A stretch of 64,000 nt of DNA from Mycobacterium sp. (GTDB lineage Bacteria; Actinomycetota; Actinomycetes; Mycobacteriales; Mycobacteriaceae), in NCBI RefSeq assembly GCF_025965855.1, contig NZ_JAOPWB010000112.1, forward strand, positions 1 to 64,000, read 5' to 3'. Below, piece after piece: positions 49,401 to 58,365 of this stretch. Positions within the stretch are counted from its first letter, which is position 1. Each line of letters starts with the position of its first letter. The notes below the pieces were generated by a model. The model saw only the letters and a list, made by a program, of their open reading frames with translations. It had not been told where the DNA came from and did no database searches. Position numbers and translations under genes: made by a program.

Positions 49401-50599
49401 CAGAAGTCGTCCCGTTCCGCGAAGGCGCCGTGGAAGAGGAACTGCAGCGTCGAGGGCGCGTCGAACTGCAGCTCGGTGAATGGCTCGTACGGGATGTTGG
49501 CGTTATCGGTGACCAGGAAGGGCGCTCGGTAGAACGAGCCGCCGGTCTGCTTGGTCGGGATGTCGGGCAATCCGCGGCAGTTCGGGCCTCCGGACGCGTT
49601 GACGATCGGCAGGGACTCCGGATACGTGTACGAGGGCGCGCCCAGGACGAAACTCGACGACGTGAACAGGCCCGCCTTGCGGACACCGATCAGCGGGGCG
49701 AACTCTTTGATGCCGCGGTCGACACCGGCGAAAAAGCAGCCGAATTCAGGCGAGTAGTCGTGGGCCACCTTGATCGGGGCGCGCAGCCTGTTGATGGCGT
49801 CGATGAAGTTCTGTTCGGCGGGTTCCAACGTGTCGTAGGCGTTGTTGGCGAGGCCGATGGTCGCCAGCAGCGTGTCGTTGAGGTTCTTCTGTTGGTCGAC
49901 GACCGTCCTGTTGATCGTCGGCAAGTTGTCGAAGACGGTGTTCAGGTCTGGGGCGGCGTCGGCGTAGGTGTTGGTGACGATCCCGGTCTTGCGGAAGTCC
50001 TCCTGCAGCGCGGGCAGCTTCGGGTTCGCCTGGCGCGCCAGCGTATTGAGTCCCGCCAACAGCGAGCCGAAGTCGTCGCCGTGGCCACGCAGGCCTTCGG
50101 AGAGGGCACTCAGCGTCCCGTTCAATTCGACCGGGTCGATCTTGTGCAGCAGGTCGATGAGCGACTGGAACAAAGTATTGACCTCGAGCGCCACCGCCGA
50201 GGCCTCCACATGCGCATCCGGGCGCATCGACGTCGGCGAAGGCGCCTGGGGCGGAAGGAATTCCACCGACTTGGCGCCGAAAATTGTGTTGCCCGCGATG
50301 CGCACCGTCGCGTTGGAGGGGACGAAGTGCATCTGGTCGCTTTTGATGGCCAGCGTGAGCCGCGCCTGGTCCTCGGAGTAGTCGATGCGGGTGACCTTGC
50401 CGATCTGGATGCCGCGGTACTTGACCTTGGCGCCCTTGTCCATCACCAGCCCCGCCCGCGGCGCCGCTACGGTGACGGTGTCGGTCGAGGCGAAAGCCGC
50501 TGTGTACGACAGGTAAGTCACGGCGGCGAAGGCTACGATCAAGCTGGCCAGCAGCGCCGCTGCCAGCCGAACAGATGTGCGTGATCCGCCGTCCGCCAT
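49400..50599 (-). CDS. mce4A: Mce family protein Mce4A
   Basis: Mce domain VTVAAPRAGLVMDKGAKVKYRGIQIGKVTRI; operon position. Confidence 0.92.
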   Translation of the reverse strand: MADGGSRTSVRLAAALLASLIVAFAAVTYLSYTAAFASTDTVTVAAPRAGLVMDKGAKVKYRGIQIGKVTRIDYSEDQARLTLAIKSDQMHFVPSNATVRIAGNTIFGAKSVEFLPPQAPSPTSMRPDAHVEASAVALEVNTLFQSLIDLLHKIDPVELNGTLSALSEGLRGHGDDFGSLLAGLNTLARQANPKLPALQEDFRKTGIVTNTYADAAPDLNTVFDNLPTINRTVVDQQKNLNDTLLATIGLANNAYDTLEPAEQNFIDAINRLRAPIKVAHDYSPEFGCFFAGVDRGIKEFAPLIGVRKAGLFTSSSFVLGAPSYTYPESLPIVNASGGPNCRGLPDIPTKQTGGSFYRAPFLVTDNANIPYEPFTELQFDAPSTLQFLFHGAFAERDDF

Positions 50600-50617
50600 G
50601 TCGCTTTGGGGCCTCCT

Positions 50618-51460
50618 TTACCCGGAGAGGTTGAAGTTGCCGGACGCGCCGTACACGGCCAGCGAGATGAACAAAGTAATGACGACCACGACGATCAGCG
50701 AGGTCCGCACGGCCTGGCCCACCGCGATACCGACCCCGACCGGGCCGCCGCTGGCGTTGTAGCCGTAATAGGTATGGACCAGCATGACCCCGATGGCCAT
50801 CACAATGGCCTGCAGAAACGACCACAACAGGTCCGAGGGTATGAGGAAGGTGTTGAAGTAGTGGTCGTACAGGCCCTTTGACTGCCCGTTGATATACACC
50901 GTGGTGAACCGCGCGGCGAAGAACGCGGCGAGCACCGACAGCGAATACAGCGGAATGATCGCGATCAGGCCGGCGACCAGCCGGGTGGACACCAGATAGG
51001 ACACCGAGTGCACCGCCATGGATTCGACAGCGTCGATCTCCTCGGACACCCGCATGGCGCCCAGTTGGGCGGTGGCGCCGGCGCCGATCGTGGCCGCCAG
51101 CGCGATACCGGCGATCACCGGCGCGACGACGCGGACGTTGAGGAACGCCGACAGGAACCCGGTCAGCGCCTCGATCCCGATGTTGCCCAGCGACGCGTAG
51201 CCCTGCACGGCGATGACCCCGCCGGAGGCCAGCGTCAGGAAGGCCGCCACGCCGACCGTGCCGCCGATCATGACGAGCGCCCCCGCGCCCAGCGTCATTT
51301 CGGCAATGTTGCGGATCGTCTCTTTCCTGTACCGGGTGATCGCGTTGGGAACCCAGCGAATGGTTTGCCCGAAGAACAGCGCTTGCTCGCCGAAGTCGTC
51401 AACCGGCCCCTGCAGCCTCGACAGGATATTGCGGATCCGGTAGGTGAGGTCGTAGCTCAT
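50618..51460 (-). CDS. yrbE4B: MlaE-type permease YrbE4B
   Basis: MlaE/YrbE permease with EEIDAVESMAVHSVSYLVSTR loop. Confidence 0.93.
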   Translation of the reverse strand: MSYDLTYRIRNILSRLQGPVDDFGEQALFFGQTIRWVPNAITRYRKETIRNIAEMTLGAGALVMIGGTVGVAAFLTLASGGVIAVQGYASLGNIGIEALTGFLSAFLNVRVVAPVIAGIALAATIGAGATAQLGAMRVSEEIDAVESMAVHSVSYLVSTRLVAGLIAIIPLYSLSVLAAFFAARFTTVYINGQSKGLYDHYFNTFLIPSDLLWSFLQAIVMAIGVMLVHTYYGYNASGGPVGVGIAVGQAVRTSLIVVVVITLFISLAVYGASGNFNLSG

Positions 51461-51479
51461 CGGATGCTCACTCGCCTCA

Positions 51480-52253
51480 TCACTTGGCCGTAATCTTCAC
51501 GCCGACGGCGGTCATCACCACGTTGATGACGAACAGGCAAATGAATGCATAGACGACGGTTTCGTTCACCGCGTTGCCGACGCCCTTGGGGCCGCCCTTG
51601 ACGGTCAGGCCGCGATAGCACCCGACCAGCCCGGCCATCACGCCGAACAGCAGCGCTTTGACTTCGGCCAGAACCAGCTCGCGCAGCCCGGTGAGCACGG
51701 TCAACCCGTTGATGAAGGCACCGGGGTTGACTCCCTGGAGGAAGACGGAAAACGCGTAACCACCGGATAGGCCGATGGCGCACACCAGGCCGTTGAGCAG
51801 CAGTGCGACCACGGTGGACGCCAAAACCCGTGGCACCACGAGCCTTTGGATCGGGTCGATGCCCAGCACCCGCATCGCGTCGATTTCTTCGCGGATGGTG
51901 CGTGCGCCCAGATCTGCGCAGATCGCCGTGGCGCCGGCGCCGGCGACGACCAGCACCGTCACCACCGGGCCCAGCTGGGTGATGGTGCCGAATGCCGTCC
52001 CGGCGCCTGACAAGTCGGCCGCGCCGATTTCGCGCAACAGGATGTTGAGGGTGAACGCGACCAGGACGGTGAACGGGATGGACACCAGCAGCGTCGGAAC
52101 CAGCGAAACGCGCGCGATCATCCACGTCTGTTCGAGAAACTCACCGAGTTGGAACGGCCGGCGGAAAGTGGCACGGCCGGTCTCGATCATCATCTCGAAG
52201 AACCCGCCCACAGCGCGGGCGGGAACCGTAAGTTGTTGTATCAACTTGGCCAC
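51480..52253 (-). CDS. yrbE4A: MlaE-type permease YrbE4A
   Basis: EEIDAMRVLGIDPIQRLVVPRVLA loop; GTG start at 52253. Confidence 0.93.
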   Translation of the reverse strand: MAKLIQQLTVPARAVGGFFEMMIETGRATFRRPFQLGEFLEQTWMIARVSLVPTLLVSIPFTVLVAFTLNILLREIGAADLSGAGTAFGTITQLGPVVTVLVVAGAGATAICADLGARTIREEIDAMRVLGIDPIQRLVVPRVLASTVVALLLNGLVCAIGLSGGYAFSVFLQGVNPGAFINGLTVLTGLRELVLAEVKALLFGVMAGLVGCYRGLTVKGGPKGVGNAVNETVVYAFICLFVINVVMTAVGVKITAK

Positions 52254-52431
52254 CCCCCTCTGCTGCTCGCGGCGAAGCCTGTGTATCGCCTTTACGTTGT
52301 CTTCGGTCGCATGCGGCTCGGTGTAAACCGGATCATATTAACCCAGAAGAAGTGCACGCTGTCAATGAACAGCATTTCCGCATCCGAACCGTTAATTAGT
52401 CCAGGTCAGAGGTAATACTGCTGACTCAATC

Positions 52432-52445
52432 TGACACATGTTCTA
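52432..52445. promoter_or_regulatory. Degenerate KstR-like site TGACACATGTTCTA upstream of yrbE4A
   Basis: 7 of 8 defined positions of TnnAACnnGTTnnA. Confidence 0.4.
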
Positions 52446-52481
52446 CTTGCCAATTCCCCCCCGTAAAGTGCCCTTACACGG

Positions 52482-53396
52482 TCATTGCTCCATCAGGTTG
52501 ACCGCGGAAAAGTTCCGCTCCGGATCGCGTCCAGCAAAGTATTCCTGGAGTGCGCTACTGAGCCGGCCGGGCTCCCACGCCGGCCCGTCGGCGTTGAATC
52601 TGTGCTCCGCCGTAGGTGCGGAGACCAGCGTCACCTGCGGTCCGTAAACAATGAACACCTGCCCGTTGACTTCCGCGGCAGCCGGCGATGACAAGAACTT
52701 GACCAGATTCACCACGTGCTCGGGCGAGAGGGGGTCGATGCCGCCCTGCTCGATCTCCGGGGCCTCGCCGAAGACGTCGGCCGTCATCGCGGTGCGGGCC
52801 CGCGGACAGATCGCGTTCGCGCACACCCCGTAGCGGCCCAGCGCCCGAGCGGCCGTGAGCGTGAGCGAGATGATGCCCGCTTTGGCAGCGCCGTAGTTGG
52901 CCTGGCCCACCGGCCCCACCAGGCCGGCCTCCGACGCGGTGTTGACGATCCGGCCGAAAACCTGCCCACCCGCGTCCTTGGCCTTGGCGCGCCAGTAGGT
53001 GGCCGCGTTGCGGGTCAGCAGGAAGTGGCCGCGCAAATGCACGGCAATGACGAGGTCCCATTCCTCGTCGGACATGTTGAACAGCATCCGGTCGCGGGTG
53101 ATCCCGGCGTTGTTCACGACGATGTCCAGGCCGCCCAGCCCGTCGGCGGTGGCAACCAGTTCGTCGGCGGTCGCGCGTTGGCTAATGTCGCCGGCCACCG
53201 CGACAGCCTTGGCGCCCGCCGAGTTGATCCCGTCGATGACGTCGGAGGCGTCCAGCGCGGCGGCGATGTCGTTGACGACGACGGTGGCCCCGAGCCGGGC
53301 CAGGCCGAGGGCCTCGGCCCGTCCCAGTCCCGCGGCCGCACCGGTCACCACCGCGACCTTCCCGGATAGATCGGTCGCGTTTGTGCTGCTAGTCAA
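52482..53396 (-). CDS. hsd4A: SDR / 3-oxoacyl or 17beta-hydroxysteroid dehydrogenase (Rv3502c-like)
   Basis: VVTGAAAGLGRAEALGLARLG, NYGAAKAGI; between yrbE4A and fdxD. Confidence 0.9.
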   Translation of the reverse strand: MTSSTNATDLSGKVAVVTGAAAGLGRAEALGLARLGATVVVNDIAAALDASDVIDGINSAGAKAVAVAGDISQRATADELVATADGLGGLDIVVNNAGITRDRMLFNMSDEEWDLVIAVHLRGHFLLTRNAATYWRAKAKDAGGQVFGRIVNTASEAGLVGPVGQANYGAAKAGIISLTLTAARALGRYGVCANAICPRARTAMTADVFGEAPEIEQGGIDPLSPEHVVNLVKFLSSPAAAEVNGQVFIVYGPQVTLVSAPTAEHRFNADGPAWEPGRLSSALQEYFAGRDPERNFSAVNLMEQ

Positions 53397-53420
53397 TTTA
53401 TGAATACCTCTAGTCTGTGG

Positions 53421-53612
53421 TTAGTCTTGACGCAGCAGCGCGGCGCGCGGGCACTCGGCGATCGCCTGCTCGGCCAGCTGTTCCCGGTCGGACGGAATCG
53501 GATCGATCTTCACGACGGCGTAGTCCTCATCGTCCAGGTCGAACAGGTCGGGCGCGATTCCCAAGCACACTGCGTTCCCTTCACACCGGTCACGATCCAC
53601 GATCACCCGCAC
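53421..53612 (-). CDS. fdxD: Ferredoxin FdxD (Rv3503c-like)
   Basis: VRVIVDRDRCEGNAVCLGIAPDLFDLDDEDYAVV...AIAECPRAAL; GTG start. Confidence 0.92.
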   Translation of the reverse strand: MRVIVDRDRCEGNAVCLGIAPDLFDLDDEDYAVVKIDPIPSDREQLAEQAIAECPRAALLRQD

Positions 53613-53720
53613 GGCACCCTCCTTGAACCTGGCCTTAAACCTGGGCACACGCCCCATCGGTTGGTAGGTCCACCATAGGGCCCCGCTGCGCCAGGCGAAA
53701 CGGTCGCTGGATTCCCAGAC

Positions 53721-53734
53721 TAGAACGTGTTACA
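53721..53734. promoter_or_regulatory. KstR operator TAGAACGTGTTACA
   Basis: Exact match to TnnAACnnGTTnnA between divergent fdxD and fadE26. Confidence 0.85.
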
Positions 53735-53827
53735 ACCGGGGAGACGAACGGGTAGCCGTTGGTTGAGCTGCGGCGCGTGACGTGGCATTTGATCGAAACC
53801 GACGCCTAACGACAAGGACGGCTTGGA

Positions 53828-55009
53828 ATGCGCATCAGTTACACCCCTGAACAGGAGGAGCTGCGTCGCGAGCTGCGGTCGTACTTCACCACGCTTATGA
53901 CCCCGGAACGTCGCGAGGCGCTCACCTCGACGCAGGGGGAGGTCGGGAGCGGCACTGCGTATCGCGACACCGTTGCGCAGATGGGCAAGGACGGGTGGCT
54001 GACCCTGAACTGGCCCAAGGAGTACGGCGGCCAGGACCGCTCCCCGATGGACTCTCTGATCTTCACCGACGAGGCCGCGATCGCCGGCGTGCCGGTACCG
54101 TTCCTGACGATCAACAGCGTGGCGCCGACCATGATGGCGTTCGGCACCGACGAGCAGAAGAAATTCTTCCTGCCCAAGATCGCTGCCGGCGAGCTGCACT
54201 TTTCCATCGGCTACTCCGAGCCGGGCGCCGGCACCGACCTGGCTGCCCTGCGCACCACTGCCGTGCGCGACGGCGACGACTACGTGATCAATGGACAGAA
54301 GATGTGGACCAGCCTGATCGCGTATGCGGATTGGGTGTGGCTGGCGGTGCGCACCAACCCGGAGGCCAAGAAGCACCGCGGCATTTCGATGATCGCGGTG
54401 CCGACGACGGCCGAGGGCTTCTCCTGGACGCCGGTGCACACCATGGCCGGCGTGGACACCAGCGCCACCTATTACTCCGACGTGCGAGTCCCCGTGACCA
54501 ACCTGATCGGTGAGGAGAACGGCGGCTGGAAGCTGGTGACCAACCAGCTCAACCACGAGCGGGTCGCCCTGGTGTCGCCGCAACCGATCTTCCTGGCCCT
54601 GCGCGAGGTTCGCGAGTGGGCGCAGAACACCAAGGACTCCGGCGGGGCCCGGCTGATCGACTCGGAGTGGGTGCAGCTGAACCTGGCCCGGGTGCACGCC
54701 AAGGCCGAGGTTCTCAAACTCATCAACTGGGAGCTGGCGTCGGCGAAGGGGGACTCCCTGGGGCCGGCGGATGCGTCGGCGGCCAAGGTGTTCGGCACCG
54801 AGCTGGCCACCGAGGCCTACCGGCTGCTGATGGAGGTGCTGGGTACCGCGGCGACGGTGCGGCAGGATTCGCCGGGCGCGTTGCTGCGCGGCCGGGTCGA
54901 GCGGATGCACCGGGCCTGCCTGATCCTGACCTTCGGCGGCGGCACCAACGAGGTGCAGCGCGACATCATCGGGATGGTCGCGCTGGGACTGCCCCGAGCC
55001 AACCGCTGA
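53828..55009 (+). CDS. fadE26: Acyl-CoA dehydrogenase FadE26 (ChsE1-like)
   Basis: ACAD motifs YSEPGAGTDLAALRTTAV, FGGGTNEVQRDIIG; adjacent to fadE27. Confidence 0.92.
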   Translation: MRISYTPEQEELRRELRSYFTTLMTPERREALTSTQGEVGSGTAYRDTVAQMGKDGWLTLNWPKEYGGQDRSPMDSLIFTDEAAIAGVPVPFLTINSVAPTMMAFGTDEQKKFFLPKIAAGELHFSIGYSEPGAGTDLAALRTTAVRDGDDYVINGQKMWTSLIAYADWVWLAVRTNPEAKKHRGISMIAVPTTAEGFSWTPVHTMAGVDTSATYYSDVRVPVTNLIGEENGGWKLVTNQLNHERVALVSPQPIFLALREVREWAQNTKDSGGARLIDSEWVQLNLARVHAKAEVLKLINWELASAKGDSLGPADASAAKVFGTELATEAYRLLMEVLGTAATVRQDSPGALLRGRVERMHRACLILTFGGGTNEVQRDIIGMVALGLPRANR

Positions 55010-55035
55010 GCTTCTATATATAAGGACGAGAATTC

Positions 55036-56133
55036 ATGGACTTCACGACAACAGAAGCCGCACACGACCTCGGCGGTTTGGTCGACACCATCGTGGACGC
55101 GGTGTGCACGCCGCAGCACCAACGCGAGCTGGACGGGCTCGAGCAACGATTCGACCGCTCGCTGTGGGGCAAGCTCGTCGAGGCCGACATCCTGACCAGC
55201 GCTTCGCCGTCGTCATTGGGCGGCGACGGCTTCGGCGTGCTCGAGCAGGTGGCCGTTCTGGTGGCGCTGGGCCACCAGCTGGCCGCGGTGCCCTACCTGG
55301 AGTCGGTGGTGCTGGGCGCCGGGGGGCTGGCCCGGTTCGGCTCCGAGGAACTGCAGGAGGGCTGGGGCGTGCCGGCGGTGCGGGGCGAGAAGATCCTCAC
55401 CGTCGCGCTCGACGGCGAGATGGGTGAGGGGCCGGTGCAGGCCGTTAGCGCCGGTGCGGGCCACCGGCTGACCGGGACGCGCACGCAGGTCGGCTTCGGA
55501 CCCGTCGCCGACGCCTTCCTGGTTCCGGCCGAAACCGATTCCGGCGCAGCCGTTTTCCTGGTGACCGCCGACGATCCGGGGGTCACGGTGACGGCGCTGA
55601 AGACCACCGGCCTGGGCAGCGTGGGGCACCTGAGGCTGGATGGGACGCAGGTGGACGGCGGGCGAATTGTGGGCGACGGTGTTGTGGCGGTTTGGCTCGA
55701 GACGCTGAGCACATTGGGGCGCAGCGCATTCCAGCTCGGGGTCCTCGAGCGGGGATTGCACATGACGGCCGAATACGCGCGCACCCGTGAGCAGTTCGAC
55801 CGCCCGATCGGCAGCTTCCAGGCGGTGGGACAGCGGCTGGCCGACGGTTACATCGACGTCAAGGGGTTGCGGCTGACGCTGACCCAGGCGGCCTGGCGCG
55901 TGTCCGAGGACGTCCCCGCCGAGATCGACGTGGCCAGCGCGGCGTTCTGGGCCGCCGATGCCGGGCACCGGGTGGCGCACACCATCGTGCACGTGCACGG
56001 GGGCGTCGGCGTCGACACCGATCACCCGGTGCACCGTTACTTCCTGGCCGCCAAGGAAATCGAGTTCGCACTGCACGGCGCCACCGGGCAGCTGCGCCGG
56101 ATCGGCCGTGAACTGGCGGAGACCCCCGCCTGA
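55036..56133 (+). CDS. fadE27: Acyl-CoA dehydrogenase FadE27 (ChsE2-like)
   Basis: ACAD C-terminal RTREQFDRPIGSFQAVGQRLAD; heteromer-partner position after fadE26. Confidence 0.92.
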   Translation: MDFTTTEAAHDLGGLVDTIVDAVCTPQHQRELDGLEQRFDRSLWGKLVEADILTSASPSSLGGDGFGVLEQVAVLVALGHQLAAVPYLESVVLGAGGLARFGSEELQEGWGVPAVRGEKILTVALDGEMGEGPVQAVSAGAGHRLTGTRTQVGFGPVADAFLVPAETDSGAAVFLVTADDPGVTVTALKTTGLGSVGHLRLDGTQVDGGRIVGDGVVAVWLETLSTLGRSAFQLGVLERGLHMTAEYARTREQFDRPIGSFQAVGQRLADGYIDVKGLRLTLTQAAWRVSEDVPAEIDVASAAFWAADAGHRVAHTIVHVHGGVGVDTDHPVHRYFLAAKEIEFALHGATGQLRRIGRELAETPA

Positions 56134-56164
56134 GCGTGCGAGCGATTAGCGGGGAGCGGGTTAA

Positions 56165-57682
56165 GTGGGATTCGTGATTCCTGCCGACCCGACCGTCACC
56201 AAACTGCTGGTCCCGTTGGCCGAAATCGACGACCGGGGCGTCTCTTTCGAAGACTCGTTTGTCAGCTGGCGCGATCATGTCCGGCACGGTGCCGCGATTG
56301 CGTCGGCGCTGGGTGAGCGCCTCGACCCGGCCAAGCCGCCGCACGTCGGCGTGCTGCTGGAGAACACCCCGTTCTTCTCGGCAATGCTGGTGGCGGCGGG
56401 GATGTCCGGCATCGTGCCGGTGGGGCTCAACCCGGTGCGCCGCGGTGAGGCGCTGGCCCGGGACATCGCGCACGCCGACTGCCAAGTGGTGCTTGCCGAT
56501 TCTAAATCGGCCGCGCCGCTGGGCGATATCGAGCATGTCAACGTCGACTCCGCCGCGTGGGCTTCCGAGGTAGACGCGCATCACGACGCGGAGCTCCGCT
56601 TTCAGTCCGCGTCGGCCGCGGACCTCTTCATGCTGATCTTCACCTCGGGCACCAGCGGGGAGCCCAAGGCGGTGAAGTGCAGCCACGGCAAGGTCGCCAT
56701 CGCCGGCGTGACGATGACGCAGCGCTTCGACCTCGGGCGCGACGACGTCTGCTACGTGTCGATGCCGTTGTTTCACTCCAACGCCGTGCTGGTCGGCTGG
56801 GCGGTGGCCGCGGCGTGCCAGGGCTCGATGGCGTTGCGGCGCAAGTTCTCTGCCTCGAACTTTCTGGTCGACGTCCGCCGCTATGGCGCCACCTACGCCA
56901 ACTACGTGGGCAAGCCGTTGTCGTATGTGCTCGCCACACCCGAGCGGCCCGACGATGCGGACAACCCGCTGCGGGCGGTATACGGCAACGAGGGCGTGCC
57001 CGGCGACATCGATCGCTTCGGCCGCAGGTTCGGGTGCGTCGTACAAGACGGGTTCGGCTCGACCGAGGGCGGGGTGGCGATCGCCCGCACCCCCGACACC
57101 CCACCGGAGGCGTTGGGCCGGCTGCCGGAGGGCATTGAGATCGTCGACCCCGACACCGGCGAGCCGTGCCCGGCCGGGGTGGTCGGCGAGATCGTGAACA
57201 CCGCCGGGCCGGGCCGTTTCGAGGGTTATTACAACGACGAGGCCGCCGAGGCCGAGCGGATGGCCGGTGGCATCTACCACAGTGGCGACCTCGCCTATCG
57301 TGACGAAGGCGGCTACGCGTACTTCGCTGGGCGGCTTGGTGATTGGATGAGAGTGGACGGCGAGAACCTTGGTGCGGCGCCGATCGAGCGGGTGCTGCTG
57401 CGCTATCCCGACGCCACGGAGGTGGCGGTGTACGCGGTGCCCGACCCCGTCGTCGGCGATCAGGTGATGGCCGCGTTGGTCATGGCGGCGGGCGTCGAGT
57501 TCGACCCGGACAAGTTCCGGGCCTTCTTGGCCGAACAGCCCGACCTGGGACCCAAGCAGTGGCCGTCGTACGTCCGCGTCAGCGCGGAGCTGCCACGGAC
57601 GGTGACCTTCAAGGTGCTCAAACGGCAGTTGTCGGCCCAGGGTGTCGACTGCGGTGACCCGGTGTGGCCGATTCGCCGGTAG
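56165..57682 (+). CDS. fadD17: Long-chain acyl-CoA synthetase FadD17
   Basis: AMP-binding motif MLIFTSGTSGEPKAVKCSH; YHSGDLAYRDEGGYAYFAGRLGDWMR. Confidence 0.92.
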   Translation: MGFVIPADPTVTKLLVPLAEIDDRGVSFEDSFVSWRDHVRHGAAIASALGERLDPAKPPHVGVLLENTPFFSAMLVAAGMSGIVPVGLNPVRRGEALARDIAHADCQVVLADSKSAAPLGDIEHVNVDSAAWASEVDAHHDAELRFQSASAADLFMLIFTSGTSGEPKAVKCSHGKVAIAGVTMTQRFDLGRDDVCYVSMPLFHSNAVLVGWAVAAACQGSMALRRKFSASNFLVDVRRYGATYANYVGKPLSYVLATPERPDDADNPLRAVYGNEGVPGDIDRFGRRFGCVVQDGFGSTEGGVAIARTPDTPPEALGRLPEGIEIVDPDTGEPCPAGVVGEIVNTAGPGRFEGYYNDEAAEAERMAGGIYHSGDLAYRDEGGYAYFAGRLGDWMRVDGENLGAAPIERVLLRYPDATEVAVYAVPDPVVGDQVMAALVMAAGVEFDPDKFRAFLAEQPDLGPKQWPSYVRVSAELPRTVTFKVLKRQLSAQGVDCGDPVWPIRR

Positions 57683-58365
57683 AGGCGAGCTTCGAGGAGC
57701 TTGCCGCCACCGTCCCCGCGATCATCGGCATCGCGACCGCTCGTCCGGGTGATGCCGAGGTGTACTCGCTGGGCCGTTGGTCGTCCGGCGTGGCATGGTC
57801 AACCATCAAGGTGCCGTTGGCGATTGCGGCCCTGCATCGCGATCCGGCGCGCGCGCAGGACCTGGTCGTCAAGGCCATCACCGAATCCGACAACCATGCG
57901 TCCGAGCAATTGTGGTCGCAGCTGGGTGAGCCGGCGGATGCGGCCCGGCAGGTGCAGGACGTCGTGGAGGAATGCGGCGACACGGCCACCGTGGTCGAAT
58001 CGCAACGAATTCGCCCCGGTTTCACCACGTTCGGTCAAACGCAATGGCCCCTTGATCGGCAGGCCCGGTTCGCCGCGCAGCTGCCGGGCATCGCCGGGGC
58101 GGCCACCGTCATCGACCTGATGCGCCGCCTCACCCGCGGCCAGCGGTGGGGCCTGGCCGCCCAAGGCGTTGCCGCCAAGGGCGGTTGGGGTCCGGGTGTG
58201 CGCGACGACTACTTGGTCCGCCAGTTCGGCGTGGTGCCAACGGAGTCCGGCCACCTGGGTGTGGCACTAGCGGCCGAGGCGCGCGCGTTCGAGGCCGGCG
58301 TCGAGGTCCTTAACACGATGACGGACTGGCTCGTCGGCCATCTCCCGGCGCTAACCCAGCAGTGA
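57664..58365 (+). CDS. Serine beta-lactamase/PBP-superfamily-like hydrolase
   Basis: SxxK (WSTIKVPLA), SDN (ESDNHAS), KGG (AAKGGWG) motifs in order; 18-bp overlap with fadD17. Confidence 0.72.
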   Translation: MADSPVEASFEELAATVPAIIGIATARPGDAEVYSLGRWSSGVAWSTIKVPLAIAALHRDPARAQDLVVKAITESDNHASEQLWSQLGEPADAARQVQDVVEECGDTATVVESQRIRPGFTTFGQTQWPLDRQARFAAQLPGIAGAATVIDLMRRLTRGQRWGLAAQGVAAKGGWGPGVRDDYLVRQFGVVPTESGHLGVALAAEARAFEAGVEVLNTMTDWLVGHLPALTQQ

